Positions 1 to 8,326 of a stretch of 17,543 nucleotides of DNA are shown in pieces (within the stretch, counting starts at the first letter, position 1; each line of letters opens with the position of its first letter). This DNA comes from CAZEVY01 sp964515555. Lineage in GTDB: Bacteria; Acidobacteriota; Terriglobia; Bryobacterales; Bryobacteraceae. The notes under the pieces are model-generated. The model was not told the DNA's origin. It did no database searches and was given only the letters and a program-made list of their open reading frames with translations. Location of the stretch: positions 1 to 17,543 of the forward strand of contig CAZEVY010000111.1 of assembly GCA_964515555.1 (NCBI GenBank), written 5' to 3'. The position numbers and the translations under genes are program-made.

Positions 1-69
1 TCCGAAGCCGTTGCCGACGCGCCGCAGCGCCTCGCGGCGCGTGAGCGGATTGGCCGATTTGTGCACCAT
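1..69 (-). CDS. DUF1501 family protein, N-terminal fragment (runs off the left edge)
   Basis: Only the first 23 codons are present. They read MVHKSANPLTRREALRRVGN followed by GFG, a twin-arginine-like n-region (T-R-R-E-A-L) of the kind that starts DUF1501 proteins. The gene begins 11 nt after the stop of the DUF1549/DUF1553 gene, and a DUF1553-then-DUF1501 order is the usual pairing in Acidobacteriota and Planctomycetota; the family assignment rests mainly on that context. The ATG at 69 is preferred over an in-frame ATG at 78, because GAGG (82-79) is 9 nt from the first but touches the second. Family members are exported proteins of alkaline-phosphatase-like fold with no firmly established reaction. 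The body of the protein is outside the window, so the identification is inferential. Confidence 0.55.
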   Translation of the reverse strand, partial: MVHKSANPLTRREALRRVGNGFG

Positions 70-80
70 CGATGGCATCC

Positions 81-3000
81 TCAGTTGACGAACAGAAACT
101 CGCTGGAGCTCAGAAGCACCTTGGCGTAACGGCCCCAGACGGTGACCTCGTACTTCACGTCGGGCGGCGGCGCGCCGGGACCGCGGCGGCCCATCCCTCC
201 GAACATGCCCATCCCGAACCCTCCGGGAAAGCCACCGGCTGCACCCGCCGCCGCGGCGGCCTGTACGCCCGCGGGAGTGATCGGCGGCGGCGCGGCGGCG
301 GCGTCCCCGCCCTCGGGTGCGCCGCCCGGCGCCGCAGTCGAGCTGATTTGCGCCGGCGCTCCCGGTCCACCCGGACCGCGACGCCGGCCGCCGGCCGGAC
401 CGCGCTCGGGCGGCCTGTTCTTGCGCTCCTCGTATTCGCGCAGGGGCTCGCTCGAAAGGTATTCGATGCCGAGCTTGATCTCCTCTTCGGTGGCATCGCG
501 GCCAAAGGTGTACTGGTACGCCTTGCGAATGCGCGCGCGATTGTCGGCCTCGCCGGCGACGCGCCGGGCGAGCTCCTCGGCCTGCATCTGCATGAAGTCG
601 CTGTTCATCAGGAAGAGCCGCTGAAGCGGTACGGTGGTGACGAAGCGCTTTTCCGCGCTGAGATTCGGGCTCGGAAAATCGAACAGTTGGAGATACTCGT
701 CGAGCTTATAGCGGCTGACTTTCCCGTAGACCGTGCGCCGCAGATAGGCCGGCGTCAGTTCGGAGGACGGTCCGCCCATGGCCGTGTCGAGCGTCCCGGC
801 GGCCATCAGGACGCTGTCGCGGAGCTGCTCGGCATCGAGACGTTTCGGCTCGGCGCGCCAGTGGAGCCGATTGCCGGGGTCCTTGGCGTAGGCGGCCGCG
901 TCGTTCGCCGTGCCGAGCTGATACACGGCGCTCAACATGATCTCGCGGTGCAGCTTCTTCATCGACATTCCGCCGGCGACGAATGACGACGCCAGATACT
1001 CGAGCAGGTCGGGATTCGACGGGCGCTCGCCGGTGACTCCGAAGTTGCTCGGCGTATCCACGATTCCGGCGCCGAAGTGCGCCTTCCACGCGCGATTGAC
1101 GATCACCCGCATCGTCACCGGCTGCCGGAGGATGGCGTCGGCGAGTTCCAGCCGCCCGCTGCCCTTCGTGAACGGCTCCGGCGCCGTCTCCGAGAGCAGA
1201 CTCAGGAAGTGCCGCGGGACCGGCGCTCCCACCGGGTTATTCGGATCGCCGCGCATGCTGAGCTGAATGTCCGCCGGCGCCTCCGCATCCTTGACGCCGT
1301 GCACGAACGGGAATCGCATGTCTGTGAGTTTCTTCCGCGCCGATTCGACGTTGCCCTGAATGGCGCGAAGCCGGGCCTGGGCCTCCGCGCCGACGCGGTT
1401 TTCCAGTCCCCAGCCGCGAAACAGCAGCACTCCCGGATTCATCTGGCGCGGACCCATCGCCATCATGGCGTTGGGATCCTCGGCGTCGCGCAGCTCGCGC
1501 TGGAAAATCTCCGTCCAGAAATTGTTGCGATCGTCGGGAAGGCTCTTGAGGAGCAGAAACGACCCGGGATTAAAGTCCTTGTACGACGTGAAATTGCTCG
1601 GCTTGTCGGTGCGGCGCTTGGGCTTGGTCCCTTCGAAATCCTTCGCGCGAATCACCTGGTTCTCGGCGTCGAGGTCGCTTTTGTCGAGCATCGCCGAGAG
1701 CACTTCCTCCTGGAACGCGTCGGCCAGGCGCTTGGCTTCCTGCTGCTGGACACCAGTGCGCTTCATCATGGCCTGCCAGGCGTCCTTGTGCTTGTACTTG
1801 GTGGTCGGCTTGGCCATGTAACGCACCCAGCGGTCGAAGACCTCGAAGTCGAGCCGGCGCTGCTCGACGATCTGCGCCATCTCACGCTTCGGCGGACCCG
1901 GCTGCGCCAGTTCCCAGACGCCCATCAGGTAGTTCGACGTCTGGTAGGCGAGCGAGCGCGAGAGGCTGTCGGCGAGAGACTGGTTGGCCTCCTGGAGAAT
2001 GCGCTGCTCTTTTTCCAGCGCGTCCTCCAGCCTCGTATATTCGTCGACGATTTTCTTCGGCGCTCCCGGATATTCCTCGTAAATCGTGTTGTAGAAAACC
2101 CCCGCGAGCGAGTAATAGTCGGTCTGCGGGATGGGATCGTACTTGTGGTCGTGGCAGCGCGCGCAGGCGACAGTAAGCCCCATGAAGCCGCGCGTCACCG
2201 CGTCCACGCGATCGTGCCGCTCGTCGGCGCGCGTAATCTCGAAGGCGCCGTTGTCGTAGTACCAGGGCCCGAGGCCGAGGAATCCGGTGGCCGGCAGGAC
2301 CTTGTGGCGGATCCTGGTGTCGGCCAGATCGCCGGCCAGTTGCGCGCGGATGAACTGGTCGTAAGGCAGGTCGTCGTTGAACGCCTGGACGACCCAGTCG
2401 CGGTACATGTAGGCGTTTGGATACGGCCGGTAGCCGCGGGGATTCTGGTTCAGCGTGCGATAGTCGTCCTCGGCATAGCGCGCGACGTCGAGCCAGTGGC
2501 GGCCCCAGCGCTCGCCGTAATGCGGCGAGGCGAGGAGGCGATCGACCACCTTGGCGAAGGCCTCGGGCGAGACGTCCTTTTCGAAGGCCTGGATTTCCTC
2601 GTAGGTGGGCGGCAGGCCCGTGAGATCGAGCGTCGCTCGGCGGATGAGGTCGCGCTTCGAGGCCGGCGGCACCGGTTTCAGTCCTTCCTTTTCGAGCCGC
2701 GCCAGGACGAAGCGGTCGATCTCCGTCTTCGCCCACTTCACTTCTTTCACGGGCGGCGCCTTCGGCTGCCGCAGCGGGACCAGCGACCAGAATCGCTTCT
2801 GCTCCTGATGAATGACGTACTTGCCGTCCTGCGCCACGGGCGCCGCCGCCGCCATGCTCTTGGGCCACACCGCGCCCGCCTTGATCCAGGCGGCCAGGTC
2901 GTCGATCTCCGAGGTTTCCAGCTTGCTGCCGATCGGCATCTTCAGATTCGGGTCGGACTGGCGGACCGCCTTGATCAGCATGCTGTTCTCGGGGTCGCCC

Positions 3001-3215
3001 GGGACGATCGCGGCGCCGCGTTTGGCGCCCTTGGCGAGCGCCTCGCCGCTGTCGACGCGCAGTCCGCCCATGGCCGAGGTCGTGTGGCAGCTATAGCAAT
3101 TCTTCACCAGCACCGGACGGATCTTCATTTCGAAGAAATCCGGGGAATTCGCCGGAATACTCTGAGCCGCGGCGGCGCCCACGGCGGCCGCTCCCATCAG
3201 GAGGATACGTTTCAT
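81..3215 (-). CDS. Secreted cytochrome c (PSCyt1)-DUF1549-DUF1553 protein
   Basis: A 1044-residue exported protein. It has a signal peptide (about 1-19), then a Planctomycete-type cytochrome c domain (about 28-105) with heme motif C40-Y-S-C43-H44 and a possible axial Met in N-L-K-M-P. DUF1549 (about 155-365) carries a second CxxCH, C351-A-R-C354-H355, inside CARCHDHKYDPI. A charged linker leads to DUF1553 (about 665-930), and the protein ends in the family tail WGRYAKVLLSSSEFLFVN. Just before that tail lies an unusual Gly/Pro/Ala-rich insert (about 930-1018). The family is assumed to act in the periplasm in electron transfer or polymer oxidation; the reaction is unknown. The ATG at 3215 begins the signal peptide and has GGAGG (3231-3227) at a somewhat long 11 nt. 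It lies 23 nt after the propeller gene and 11 nt before the DUF1501 start, so it is very likely co-transcribed with both. Confidence 0.9.
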   Translation of the reverse strand: MKRILLMGAAAVGAAAAQSIPANSPDFFEMKIRPVLVKNCYSCHTTSAMGGLRVDSGEALAKGAKRGAAIVPGDPENSMLIKAVRQSDPNLKMPIGSKLETSEIDDLAAWIKAGAVWPKSMAAAAPVAQDGKYVIHQEQKRFWSLVPLRQPKAPPVKEVKWAKTEIDRFVLARLEKEGLKPVPPASKRDLIRRATLDLTGLPPTYEEIQAFEKDVSPEAFAKVVDRLLASPHYGERWGRHWLDVARYAEDDYRTLNQNPRGYRPYPNAYMYRDWVVQAFNDDLPYDQFIRAQLAGDLADTRIRHKVLPATGFLGLGPWYYDNGAFEITRADERHDRVDAVTRGFMGLTVACARCHDHKYDPIPQTDYYSLAGVFYNTIYEEYPGAPKKIVDEYTRLEDALEKEQRILQEANQSLADSLSRSLAYQTSNYLMGVWELAQPGPPKREMAQIVEQRRLDFEVFDRWVRYMAKPTTKYKHKDAWQAMMKRTGVQQQEAKRLADAFQEEVLSAMLDKSDLDAENQVIRAKDFEGTKPKRRTDKPSNFTSYKDFNPGSFLLLKSLPDDRNNFWTEIFQRELRDAEDPNAMMAMGPRQMNPGVLLFRGWGLENRVGAEAQARLRAIQGNVESARKKLTDMRFPFVHGVKDAEAPADIQLSMRGDPNNPVGAPVPRHFLSLLSETAPEPFTKGSGRLELADAILRQPVTMRVIVNRAWKAHFGAGIVDTPSNFGVTGERPSNPDLLEYLASSFVAGGMSMKKLHREIMLSAVYQLGTANDAAAYAKDPGNRLHWRAEPKRLDAEQLRDSVLMAAGTLDTAMGGPSSELTPAYLRRTVYGKVSRYKLDEYLQLFDFPSPNLSAEKRFVTTVPLQRLFLMNSDFMQMQAEELARRVAGEADNRARIRKAYQYTFGRDATEEEIKLGIEYLSSEPLREYEERKNRPPERGPAGGRRRGPGGPGAPAQISSTAAPGGAPEGGDAAAAPPPITPAGVQAAAAAGAAGGFPGGFGMGMFGGMGRRGPGAPPPDVKYEVTVWGRYAKVLLSSSEFLFVN
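160..420 (-). repeat. Gly/Pro/Ala-rich low-complexity insert within the DUF1553 gene
   Basis: This segment encodes about 86 residues of alternating basic-Gly-Pro, Ala/Pro and Gly/Met/Phe-rich sequence (for example GRRRGPGGPG, AAAAPPPITP, GGFGMGMFGG). It sits between the helical end of DUF1553 (REYEERKN) and the conserved 25-residue tail. The reading frame stays open and the tail is intact, so this is a disordered in-frame insertion rather than damage. Its function is not known. Confidence 0.7.
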
Positions 3216-3238
3216 GCCTGCGTGGACCTCCAAGCCTC

Positions 3239-4375
3239 TCACTCCGCGAATGTCGCCGCGATGCGCTTCGGATCGATGCGCCAGACGTTGTTGTACGACG
3301 TGTTCACCAGCCACACCGATCCCAATCCGAAATAGATCGCGCCGCCGCCCTCGCCCGCGAACTGTTGCACGACCTTCTCCTTCTCCGCGACCGGACTGAT
3401 CCGGGTGATCGGGAATCCCGGCCCCGTGGCCCAAACGGAACCTTCGCCGAACGCGAGATTGCCGTCGGCGTTCGGGTAGCCCAACTCTATGGTCGCCGCG
3501 ACTTTGTTGGTCTTCGGGTCGATGCGCGCCACCTTGCCCTGCGCCCGCGAGAGCACCCACAGCGAGCCTTCGCCGGCGATCACCGACACCGGCTCGGGCG
3601 TCACCTCGATGCGGTCCGTCACCAGGTTCGTCAGCGGGTTGATGCGCAGAATACGCTTCTCGCCGGGACACGCCACCCACAGCGACGTCTCCGCGAAGGT
3701 CAACGATCGGCAGGCCGCGGGCAATCGCATCTCGGAGACGATCGTGTTGGTCTGCGGGTCGACGCGCGTGAGCGACGTCCTGTCGTCGGTGAGCATCCAC
3801 ACGCTGTCGGCGCTGGCGGCGACGGCGACGGTCGCGGTTCCGGTTCCGCTGGGAATCGTCGTGACCAGTTTGCCGGAACCCGTTTCCAGGCGCACCAGCG
3901 ACTGCGCGCCGCAGGCCGGCGCCCACAGCCCGCCGAAGGCGCTCGCGATTCCGCCGCAAGGCCGCGCGACGCCTGTGATCGGATCGAGCAGCTTGTTGGA
4001 TCGCCCGTCGAGCCGCACGAACATGTCCTTGGCGGGCGTGGGAATCAGCACCTGGTTGGTGAAGAGGAACGCGCCCGGCGGCGCCAGCAGCGGGATTTCG
4101 GCGTCGGGTTTCAGCTTGGTCGAAGGAATCAGCACGCCCGGCGTCTTGATTCCGCCTTTCGGCGGCCACGGCGTTTTCTTGAGTTCGGTGTACTTCACCG
4201 GCTCCGGCCTCGGCGGCGTGTCCGGCTTCGGCGCGTCGGGCTTCGGTGGCGCGTCCGGCTTCGGCGCAGGCGTGGCGTCGACCTTGGCGGCGGCGGGCTT
4301 GGCGGGCAACGGCCGCCCCTCCTGCGCGGCCGACACCAGTGAGAGAACGACGACGACTGGAATCGCGATCCTCAG
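3239..4375 (-). CDS. Exported beta-propeller protein with Pro/Lys-rich linker (streptogramin-lyase/YVTN-like); CTG start proposed
   Basis: About 378 residues. A hydrophobic signal segment (IAIPVVVVLSLVSAA) is followed by a Pro/Lys/Asp-rich linker (about 22-60, repeated P-K-P-D units) like those that span the periplasm in TonB-type proteins. Six to seven repeats of about 40 residues then each open with [LV]W and contain R[IL]DP.TN; they match Vgb/YVTN-type beta-propellers and suggest a seven-bladed fold closed by the N-terminal strand. No enzymatic residues are evident, so a binding or scaffold role is inferred. The start is unusual: no ATG, GTG or TTG lies before the signal peptide without running deep into the receptor gene. 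A CTG at 4375 overlaps the receptor stop as CTGA and has GAGG (4387-4384) at 8 nt; an ATT at 4378 is the alternative. It is a paralogue of the protein at 8341-9369. Confidence 0.8.
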   Translation of the reverse strand: MRIAIPVVVVLSLVSAAQEGRPLPAKPAAAKVDATPAPKPDAPPKPDAPKPDTPPRPEPVKYTELKKTPWPPKGGIKTPGVLIPSTKLKPDAEIPLLAPPGAFLFTNQVLIPTPAKDMFVRLDGRSNKLLDPITGVARPCGGIASAFGGLWAPACGAQSLVRLETGSGKLVTTIPSGTGTATVAVAASADSVWMLTDDRTSLTRVDPQTNTIVSEMRLPAACRSLTFAETSLWVACPGEKRILRINPLTNLVTDRIEVTPEPVSVIAGEGSLWVLSRAQGKVARIDPKTNKVAATIELGYPNADGNLAFGEGSVWATGPGFPITRISPVAEKEKVVQQFAGEGGGAIYFGLGSVWLVNTSYNNVWRIDPKRIAATFAE

Positions 4376-7300
4376 AATTCGTACCTCAGCGCAAACTGGA
4401 TCACGCGCGATTCGGAGGCCGCGCTGAATTGCCCGAAGGTCGTCGGACTGCTCAGCGTCAGCGCCATCGACGTGAAGTTCACCAGGTTGAAGGCGTTGAA
4501 CGCTTCGGCCCGGAACTGGATAGTGTGGCCTTCCCACGGCAGATAGAAGTATTTTCCTCCGGCGAGGTCGAAGTTTACAAGCCTGGGTCCGCGCAGGAGA
4601 CCGCGCGAGCCGGTCTCACCGGGGAATTGACCGTAGAACGACGATACCGACGTCAGCGGATAGAGGCTCGGGTTCCCGTTCGAGTTGTAGGAGAAGCTCG
4701 GCTCCGGCAGCGTCCCGCCGGGCTTGAGAATGCCGAGCGAGCTCGTCAGGTAGTTGGTCGGATAGACGCCGCCGGTCGAGATCGTGGCCGGCAGGCCGCT
4801 GCGGTAGCGCGACAACATCGACACCTGCCATCCGCCGACGATCTGGTTCATCCATCCCGCGGGTGAGTTGAGGAGCGCCTTGCCCTTGCCGAACGGCAGC
4901 TCGACAATGGCGTTGGCGGTGATGGCGTGACGGCTGTCGAAGGTCGAGTAGGACCGCGACGCCTTCGGGTTGAACGAATCCTGGATGCCCGCACCCTCGC
5001 CGCTGCCGCCCGAGGCGATGTCGAGCGACTTCGAGAACGTGTAGTTGAAGTCGAATCCCCAGCCGTCGGAAATCGCGCGGCGAAGAACCAGGATTCCGCC
5101 GTTGTAGGCCGGGTTGTCGGCGTTCACCCAGGCGCGCAGCCCCGCGTTCTGGCGCGCGAAGAACGTATTGCAGCCAAAGACGCTCAGGCAACTGCCGCTC
5201 GACTGGCGCACGCGGTCGAAGTCGTGCAGCGCATCGAGATCGCTGCCGGCGTAGGTGCCGTAGACGCTGAAGAAATAGTTGTCGGTCGCGCTCGCCGCCG
5301 CGTTTCGCGTGCCGACCGTCGATCCCCGCGCCGCCGGAAACATGTTCTCAAAGTACGCGACCTCGGGTAGCAGCGCGGGGTTCGACCGCACCGCGTTCGC
5401 CGTGATGCCGCTCTCGAAGTACTGCCGCAGGATCGCCGACGCCTGCGTCCAGTTCATCCCCGACTTGGCGTCGAGCAGCCGCGTCAACGGCTGGAAGTAA
5501 TCCTGCTGGAGCATCGACTTTCGCGAGAGCCGCCCGACGTAGCCGACCTCCAGGGTCATCTTCGCCGGCAGCGGCCGCGCGTAGCTCACGTCGAACAGCA
5601 GCGTGTAGGGCGCCACCAGACCCGGCACGACCCCCGAGTAGGCGCCGAATCCGCCGGCCACCGCCGGAGGCGTGAACGGGAATCCGCCTTGCGGCGCGGC
5701 GGGCAGCGTGGGCAGTGCGCCGCCACCGTAGCGGAACGAGTCGGTGAAATCGGTGTTGAGCGGCTGCGTGACCGAGGTCGCCAGGCCCGGCGATCCCGAG
5801 TTCGCGAAGGCCACCGCCATGTTGTTGCCGTAGCGGTCGTAGGTGACCGCGCTGCCGGCGCGGAGCACGCCGCCCTTGCCGAACAGCTTGCCCATCCTGC
5901 CGTCGAAGTCCGGCGCCCAGGCCACCGACAGCCGCGGCGCGAAGTTGTTCTTGTCGAGGTCATAGTACGGCCGTCCATCGTGCACCGGGCCGGACTTGGC
6001 GAACGTCAGGTAGGCGTTCGGCATGGCATTGCCGGGGATTCCGGCCGCCGACGCGCCGACGCGCTCGGCGAAGTACGTGTCGAGGCCCGTGGTCGTCGCC
6101 ACCTGGATGCCGTTTCGCTCATAGGGCGCCGGGAAAAGTCCGTAGCGGAGCCCGGCGGTGATGGTCAGGTCGCGGCGGAACTTGAAGGTGTCCTGGATGT
6201 AGAATTCCCACTCCTTGTTGGCGAAGGAGCGAACCACCGGGTTGCCGAACGGAACGGTCGACCCGTCGATCTGGTATTGATACGTCCCGCTGTACTGGTT
6301 GATGACGCCGAGCAGGGTGCCGAAGGCGTTGGTCACCTGAGTCGCCTCGGTGAGCGAGAGGTTCGAGACACCCGTGCGCGCGCGCAGGTAGTCGGTGACC
6401 GCGCCGGTGATGTCGGCGCCCAGGCCCTTGAGCGTGTTACGGCTGAAGCTGTAGCTCGGATAGTTGTTGTCGGCGATGCGGTCGTTCACCAGGAACCGGA
6501 AGTTGACGCCGAACTGAACGGTGTGGCGATTGCGAATCCAGGTGGTGTCGTTGACGAGGTTGTGGGTCGGCGTGATGCGCACCGCCGCGCGCGGAAACGC
6601 CGTGAGCAGCGAGGGCGCGAAGGAAACCGACGATCCGCCGACGCCGGACTGCTGCGTCCCCAGCCGCGTCAGCCCGTAGTTGAACACGTTGATGAGCGTC
6701 GGCGTCGCCACCAGCGAGTAGCGCGCGGCGATGCCGCGGCTGTTCTCGAGACTGCGCGACGTCGCCGGCTGGCCGGGGAACTGGGCGAGCGTGCCGTCCT
6801 CGGCGTTGTCCATCAGCGTGCCGCGGAGGCTGGCGGTGTGTCGGCCGGCGCTGTCGAGATTGAAGTCCATCTTGCCGACCAGCGTCCGGTAGTCGAGTTT
6901 CTTGGGCGCGTTGAAACGGAACGTCGCCAGGTTCAATCCGCGATCGCCGCCGGTGAGCAGATCGTTGGGCGCCGGGTATTGCTTCAGCATGTCGAGCATG
7001 TAGGCGCTGGCGCCGATGCGCAGCGGATCGATCTGCCGTATTTCGGCGGGCGTCAGGGTCTGCACCGTGCCGTTGTTGGCGCGCACGGAGATGAATCCCT
7101 GCTGGAAGCTGGCGGTCGGCACCGTGCGGCTGGCGGCCTCGGCCGAGCGGTCCTTGCGCTCTTCCCAGTTGAAGAAGAAGAACGCGCGGTTCTGCTTCAT
7201 CGGCCCGCCCAGCGAAGCCCCGTACTGGTTCCGGATGAGATTCTCGCGCGAAATCCCCGCGCGATTCGAGAACCAGTTGTTGGCCGCCGTCACGCGATTG

Positions 7301-8034
7301 CGGTGATACTCGTACAACGACCCGTGAAAGTTGTTCGACCCGCTCTTGGTGATTACCGAGACCTGGCCGCCGGACGACCGGCCCTGGTCGGCGCCCTGAC
7401 CCGCGATCGTCGTCCGAAACTCCTGCACGGAATCCAGCGGAATGGTCAGCACGGACTTGAAGGCGTCGGCCGCCGAGTCTCCGCCCTGCGCGTCGTTCAC
7501 GTCGACGCCGTCGAGCGTGACGTTGTTCTGGTTCGCCTTGGCGCCGAGCACGTTGCCGCCGTTGGTGACGCCCGGCTGCTGCCCGAGCAACTCGACGATG
7601 TTTCGGGTTTGCAGCGGCAACTGGCGCGCCTGAAGCTCGGTGAACGGATTCCCCATCGACGCCGTCTGCGTGTTCAGCGCGATGGTCTCGCCCGACACGG
7701 TGACGGTTTCCGTCACCTGCCCGATCTCCAGCACGATGTTGAGCGTCGCCGGCGTGTCCACTTGCAGTCGCATTTGCTGCGCATAGGTTCGAAATCCGGG
7801 ATTCTGCGCTTCGATCTTATATGCGCCCGGCGGAACCTGGAGGAAACTGAAAGCGCCCTCGGGGCCGGAAATTGTCTTGCGGACGGCGGTGGTATCGAGA
7901 TTCGTGAGCGTAATCACGGCATTCTCGATGATCGCGCTCTGGTTATCGGCGACGGTCCCCCGAAGCGATGTGGACTGCGCGGCCATCGGCAGGCTGGCCA
8001 GGAAAAACACGCACACTACGAGTAATCGATTCAC
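4372..8034 (-). CDS. TonB-dependent receptor with N-terminal carboxypeptidase-regulatory-like domain (Oar/acidobacterial type)
   Basis: A 1220-residue outer-membrane protein. It has a signal peptide (1-20, ending SLPMAAQ) and a CarboxypepD_reg beta-sandwich (about 24-105, with GTVAD and PPGAYKIEAQNPGFR). A linker reading VTETVTVSGE leads to a plug domain (about 120-240), then a long beta-barrel ends in the aromatic-terminated strand RVIQFALRYEF. Such receptors are abundant in Acidobacteriota and take up glycans, peptides or other large substrates with TonB energy; the substrate here cannot be read. The start is GTG at 8034, supported by AAGGGAG with 7 nt spacing. It is the first gene of the minus-strand unit and overlaps the downstream propeller start (CTGA). 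The leader is about 150 nt long with a hairpin near its 5' end. Confidence 0.93.
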   Translation of the reverse strand: MNRLLVVCVFFLASLPMAAQSTSLRGTVADNQSAIIENAVITLTNLDTTAVRKTISGPEGAFSFLQVPPGAYKIEAQNPGFRTYAQQMRLQVDTPATLNIVLEIGQVTETVTVSGETIALNTQTASMGNPFTELQARQLPLQTRNIVELLGQQPGVTNGGNVLGAKANQNNVTLDGVDVNDAQGGDSAADAFKSVLTIPLDSVQEFRTTIAGQGADQGRSSGGQVSVITKSGSNNFHGSLYEYHRNRVTAANNWFSNRAGISRENLIRNQYGASLGGPMKQNRAFFFFNWEERKDRSAEAASRTVPTASFQQGFISVRANNGTVQTLTPAEIRQIDPLRIGASAYMLDMLKQYPAPNDLLTGGDRGLNLATFRFNAPKKLDYRTLVGKMDFNLDSAGRHTASLRGTLMDNAEDGTLAQFPGQPATSRSLENSRGIAARYSLVATPTLINVFNYGLTRLGTQQSGVGGSSVSFAPSLLTAFPRAAVRITPTHNLVNDTTWIRNRHTVQFGVNFRFLVNDRIADNNYPSYSFSRNTLKGLGADITGAVTDYLRARTGVSNLSLTEATQVTNAFGTLLGVINQYSGTYQYQIDGSTVPFGNPVVRSFANKEWEFYIQDTFKFRRDLTITAGLRYGLFPAPYERNGIQVATTTGLDTYFAERVGASAAGIPGNAMPNAYLTFAKSGPVHDGRPYYDLDKNNFAPRLSVAWAPDFDGRMGKLFGKGGVLRAGSAVTYDRYGNNMAVAFANSGSPGLATSVTQPLNTDFTDSFRYGGGALPTLPAAPQGGFPFTPPAVAGGFGAYSGVVPGLVAPYTLLFDVSYARPLPAKMTLEVGYVGRLSRKSMLQQDYFQPLTRLLDAKSGMNWTQASAILRQYFESGITANAVRSNPALLPEVAYFENMFPAARGSTVGTRNAAASATDNYFFSVYGTYAGSDLDALHDFDRVRQSSGSCLSVFGCNTFFARQNAGLRAWVNADNPAYNGGILVLRRAISDGWGFDFNYTFSKSLDIASGGSGEGAGIQDSFNPKASRSYSTFDSRHAITANAIVELPFGKGKALLNSPAGWMNQIVGGWQVSMLSRYRSGLPATISTGGVYPTNYLTSSLGILKPGGTLPEPSFSYNSNGNPSLYPLTSVSSFYGQFPGETGSRGLLRGPRLVNFDLAGGKYFYLPWEGHTIQFRAEAFNAFNLVNFTSMALTLSSPTTFGQFSAASESRVIQFALRYEF
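4384..4387 (-). promoter_or_regulatory. Shine-Dalgarno GAGG supporting the CTG start of the propeller gene
   Basis: GAGG lies inside the last codons of the receptor gene, 8 nt before the CTG at 4375-4373. This spacing favours CTG over the ATT at 4378, which would have 5 nt. Confidence 0.45.
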
Positions 8035-8041
8035 GTCGGTA

Positions 8042-8048
8042 CTCCCTT
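8042..8048 (-). promoter_or_regulatory. Shine-Dalgarno for the GTG start of the TonB-dependent receptor
   Basis: AAGGGAG on the minus strand ends 7 nt before the GTG at 8034-8032. It fixes the non-ATG start that precedes the signal peptide. Confidence 0.75.
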
Positions 8049-8154
8049 TCGTCGATTCAGCCGCTGGCTCCGAATGAGCGTGGCTCGGCCTGGACGTGAG
8101 GCGAGTAGTGAGGTCTACGTGGTGGGCGCGGCTCGTCGAAGAGCGCTACGGTTG

Positions 8155-8176
8155 GCTTCTCACCTATCGGAGAAGC
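8155..8176 (-). promoter_or_regulatory. Hairpin/inverted repeat in the TonB receptor leader
   Basis: GCTTCTC (8155-8161) and GAGAAGC (8170-8176) form a perfect 7-bp inverted repeat with an 8-nt loop. It lies about 10-30 nt downstream of the predicted start site. It could be an mRNA 5' hairpin or an operator for a dimeric repressor; there is no U-tract, so it is not an obvious terminator. Confidence 0.45.
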
Positions 8177-8192
8177 GGCTTAATATTGTGTG

Positions 8193-8221
8193 AGTATTGC
8201 AGGTCGGCGGCTAAATGTCAA
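8193..8221 (-). promoter_or_regulatory. Sigma70-type promoter of the TonB receptor operon
   Basis: On the minus strand a perfect -35 TTGACA (8221-8216) is followed by a 17-nt spacer and an AATACT -10 (8198-8193), with an extended TG at 8201-8200. The predicted transcription start is near 8186, giving a leader of about 150 nt. This is the best housekeeping-type promoter in the window. Confidence 0.7.
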
Positions 8222-8240
8222 TACGCATTCGCGAAAATCG

Positions 8241-8249
8241 TGATATAGT
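8241..8249 (+). promoter_or_regulatory. Extended -10 promoter for the plus-strand propeller gene
   Basis: TGATATAGT is a TGn extended -10 with a 5/6 match to TATAAT. No good -35 is visible at 16-18 nt. Its predicted start near 8256 would give a leader of about 85 nt. TACAAT at 8321-8326, 14 nt before the ATG, is an alternative. Confidence 0.4.
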
Positions 8250-8320
8250 TGTGTTTCCCGCCGGGTACGCGGAATACCGCGGTCTCCTTCAGCCGGCTCC
8301 GTCGCGCCGGCCCGCACGAA

Positions 8321-8326
8321 TACAAT
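8321..8326 (+). promoter_or_regulatory. Alternative -10-like TACAAT upstream of the propeller gene
   Basis: TACAAT lies 14 nt before the ATG at 8341 and would give a very short leader. The same hexamer stands 8 nt before the cmk start. No -35 is evident. Confidence 0.25.

Noticed and set aside
1077..3335. 752-codon plus-strand reading frame opposite the DUF1549/DUF1553 gene
   Set aside because: It is Arg/Val/Ala-rich with no recognisable domain, and is antisense to a gene with clear heme motifs and domains. GC-rich DNA produces long antisense frames.
4376..4537. ATG start at 4537 for the propeller gene
   Set aside because: It would overlap the receptor by more than 160 nt and bury the signal peptide 55 residues inside the protein.
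5689..8025. 778-codon plus-strand frame opposite the TonB receptor
   Set aside because: Composition is typical of an antisense shadow (R, V, G, A, H repeats) and it has no signal, domain or ribosome site; the receptor on the other strand is unmistakable.
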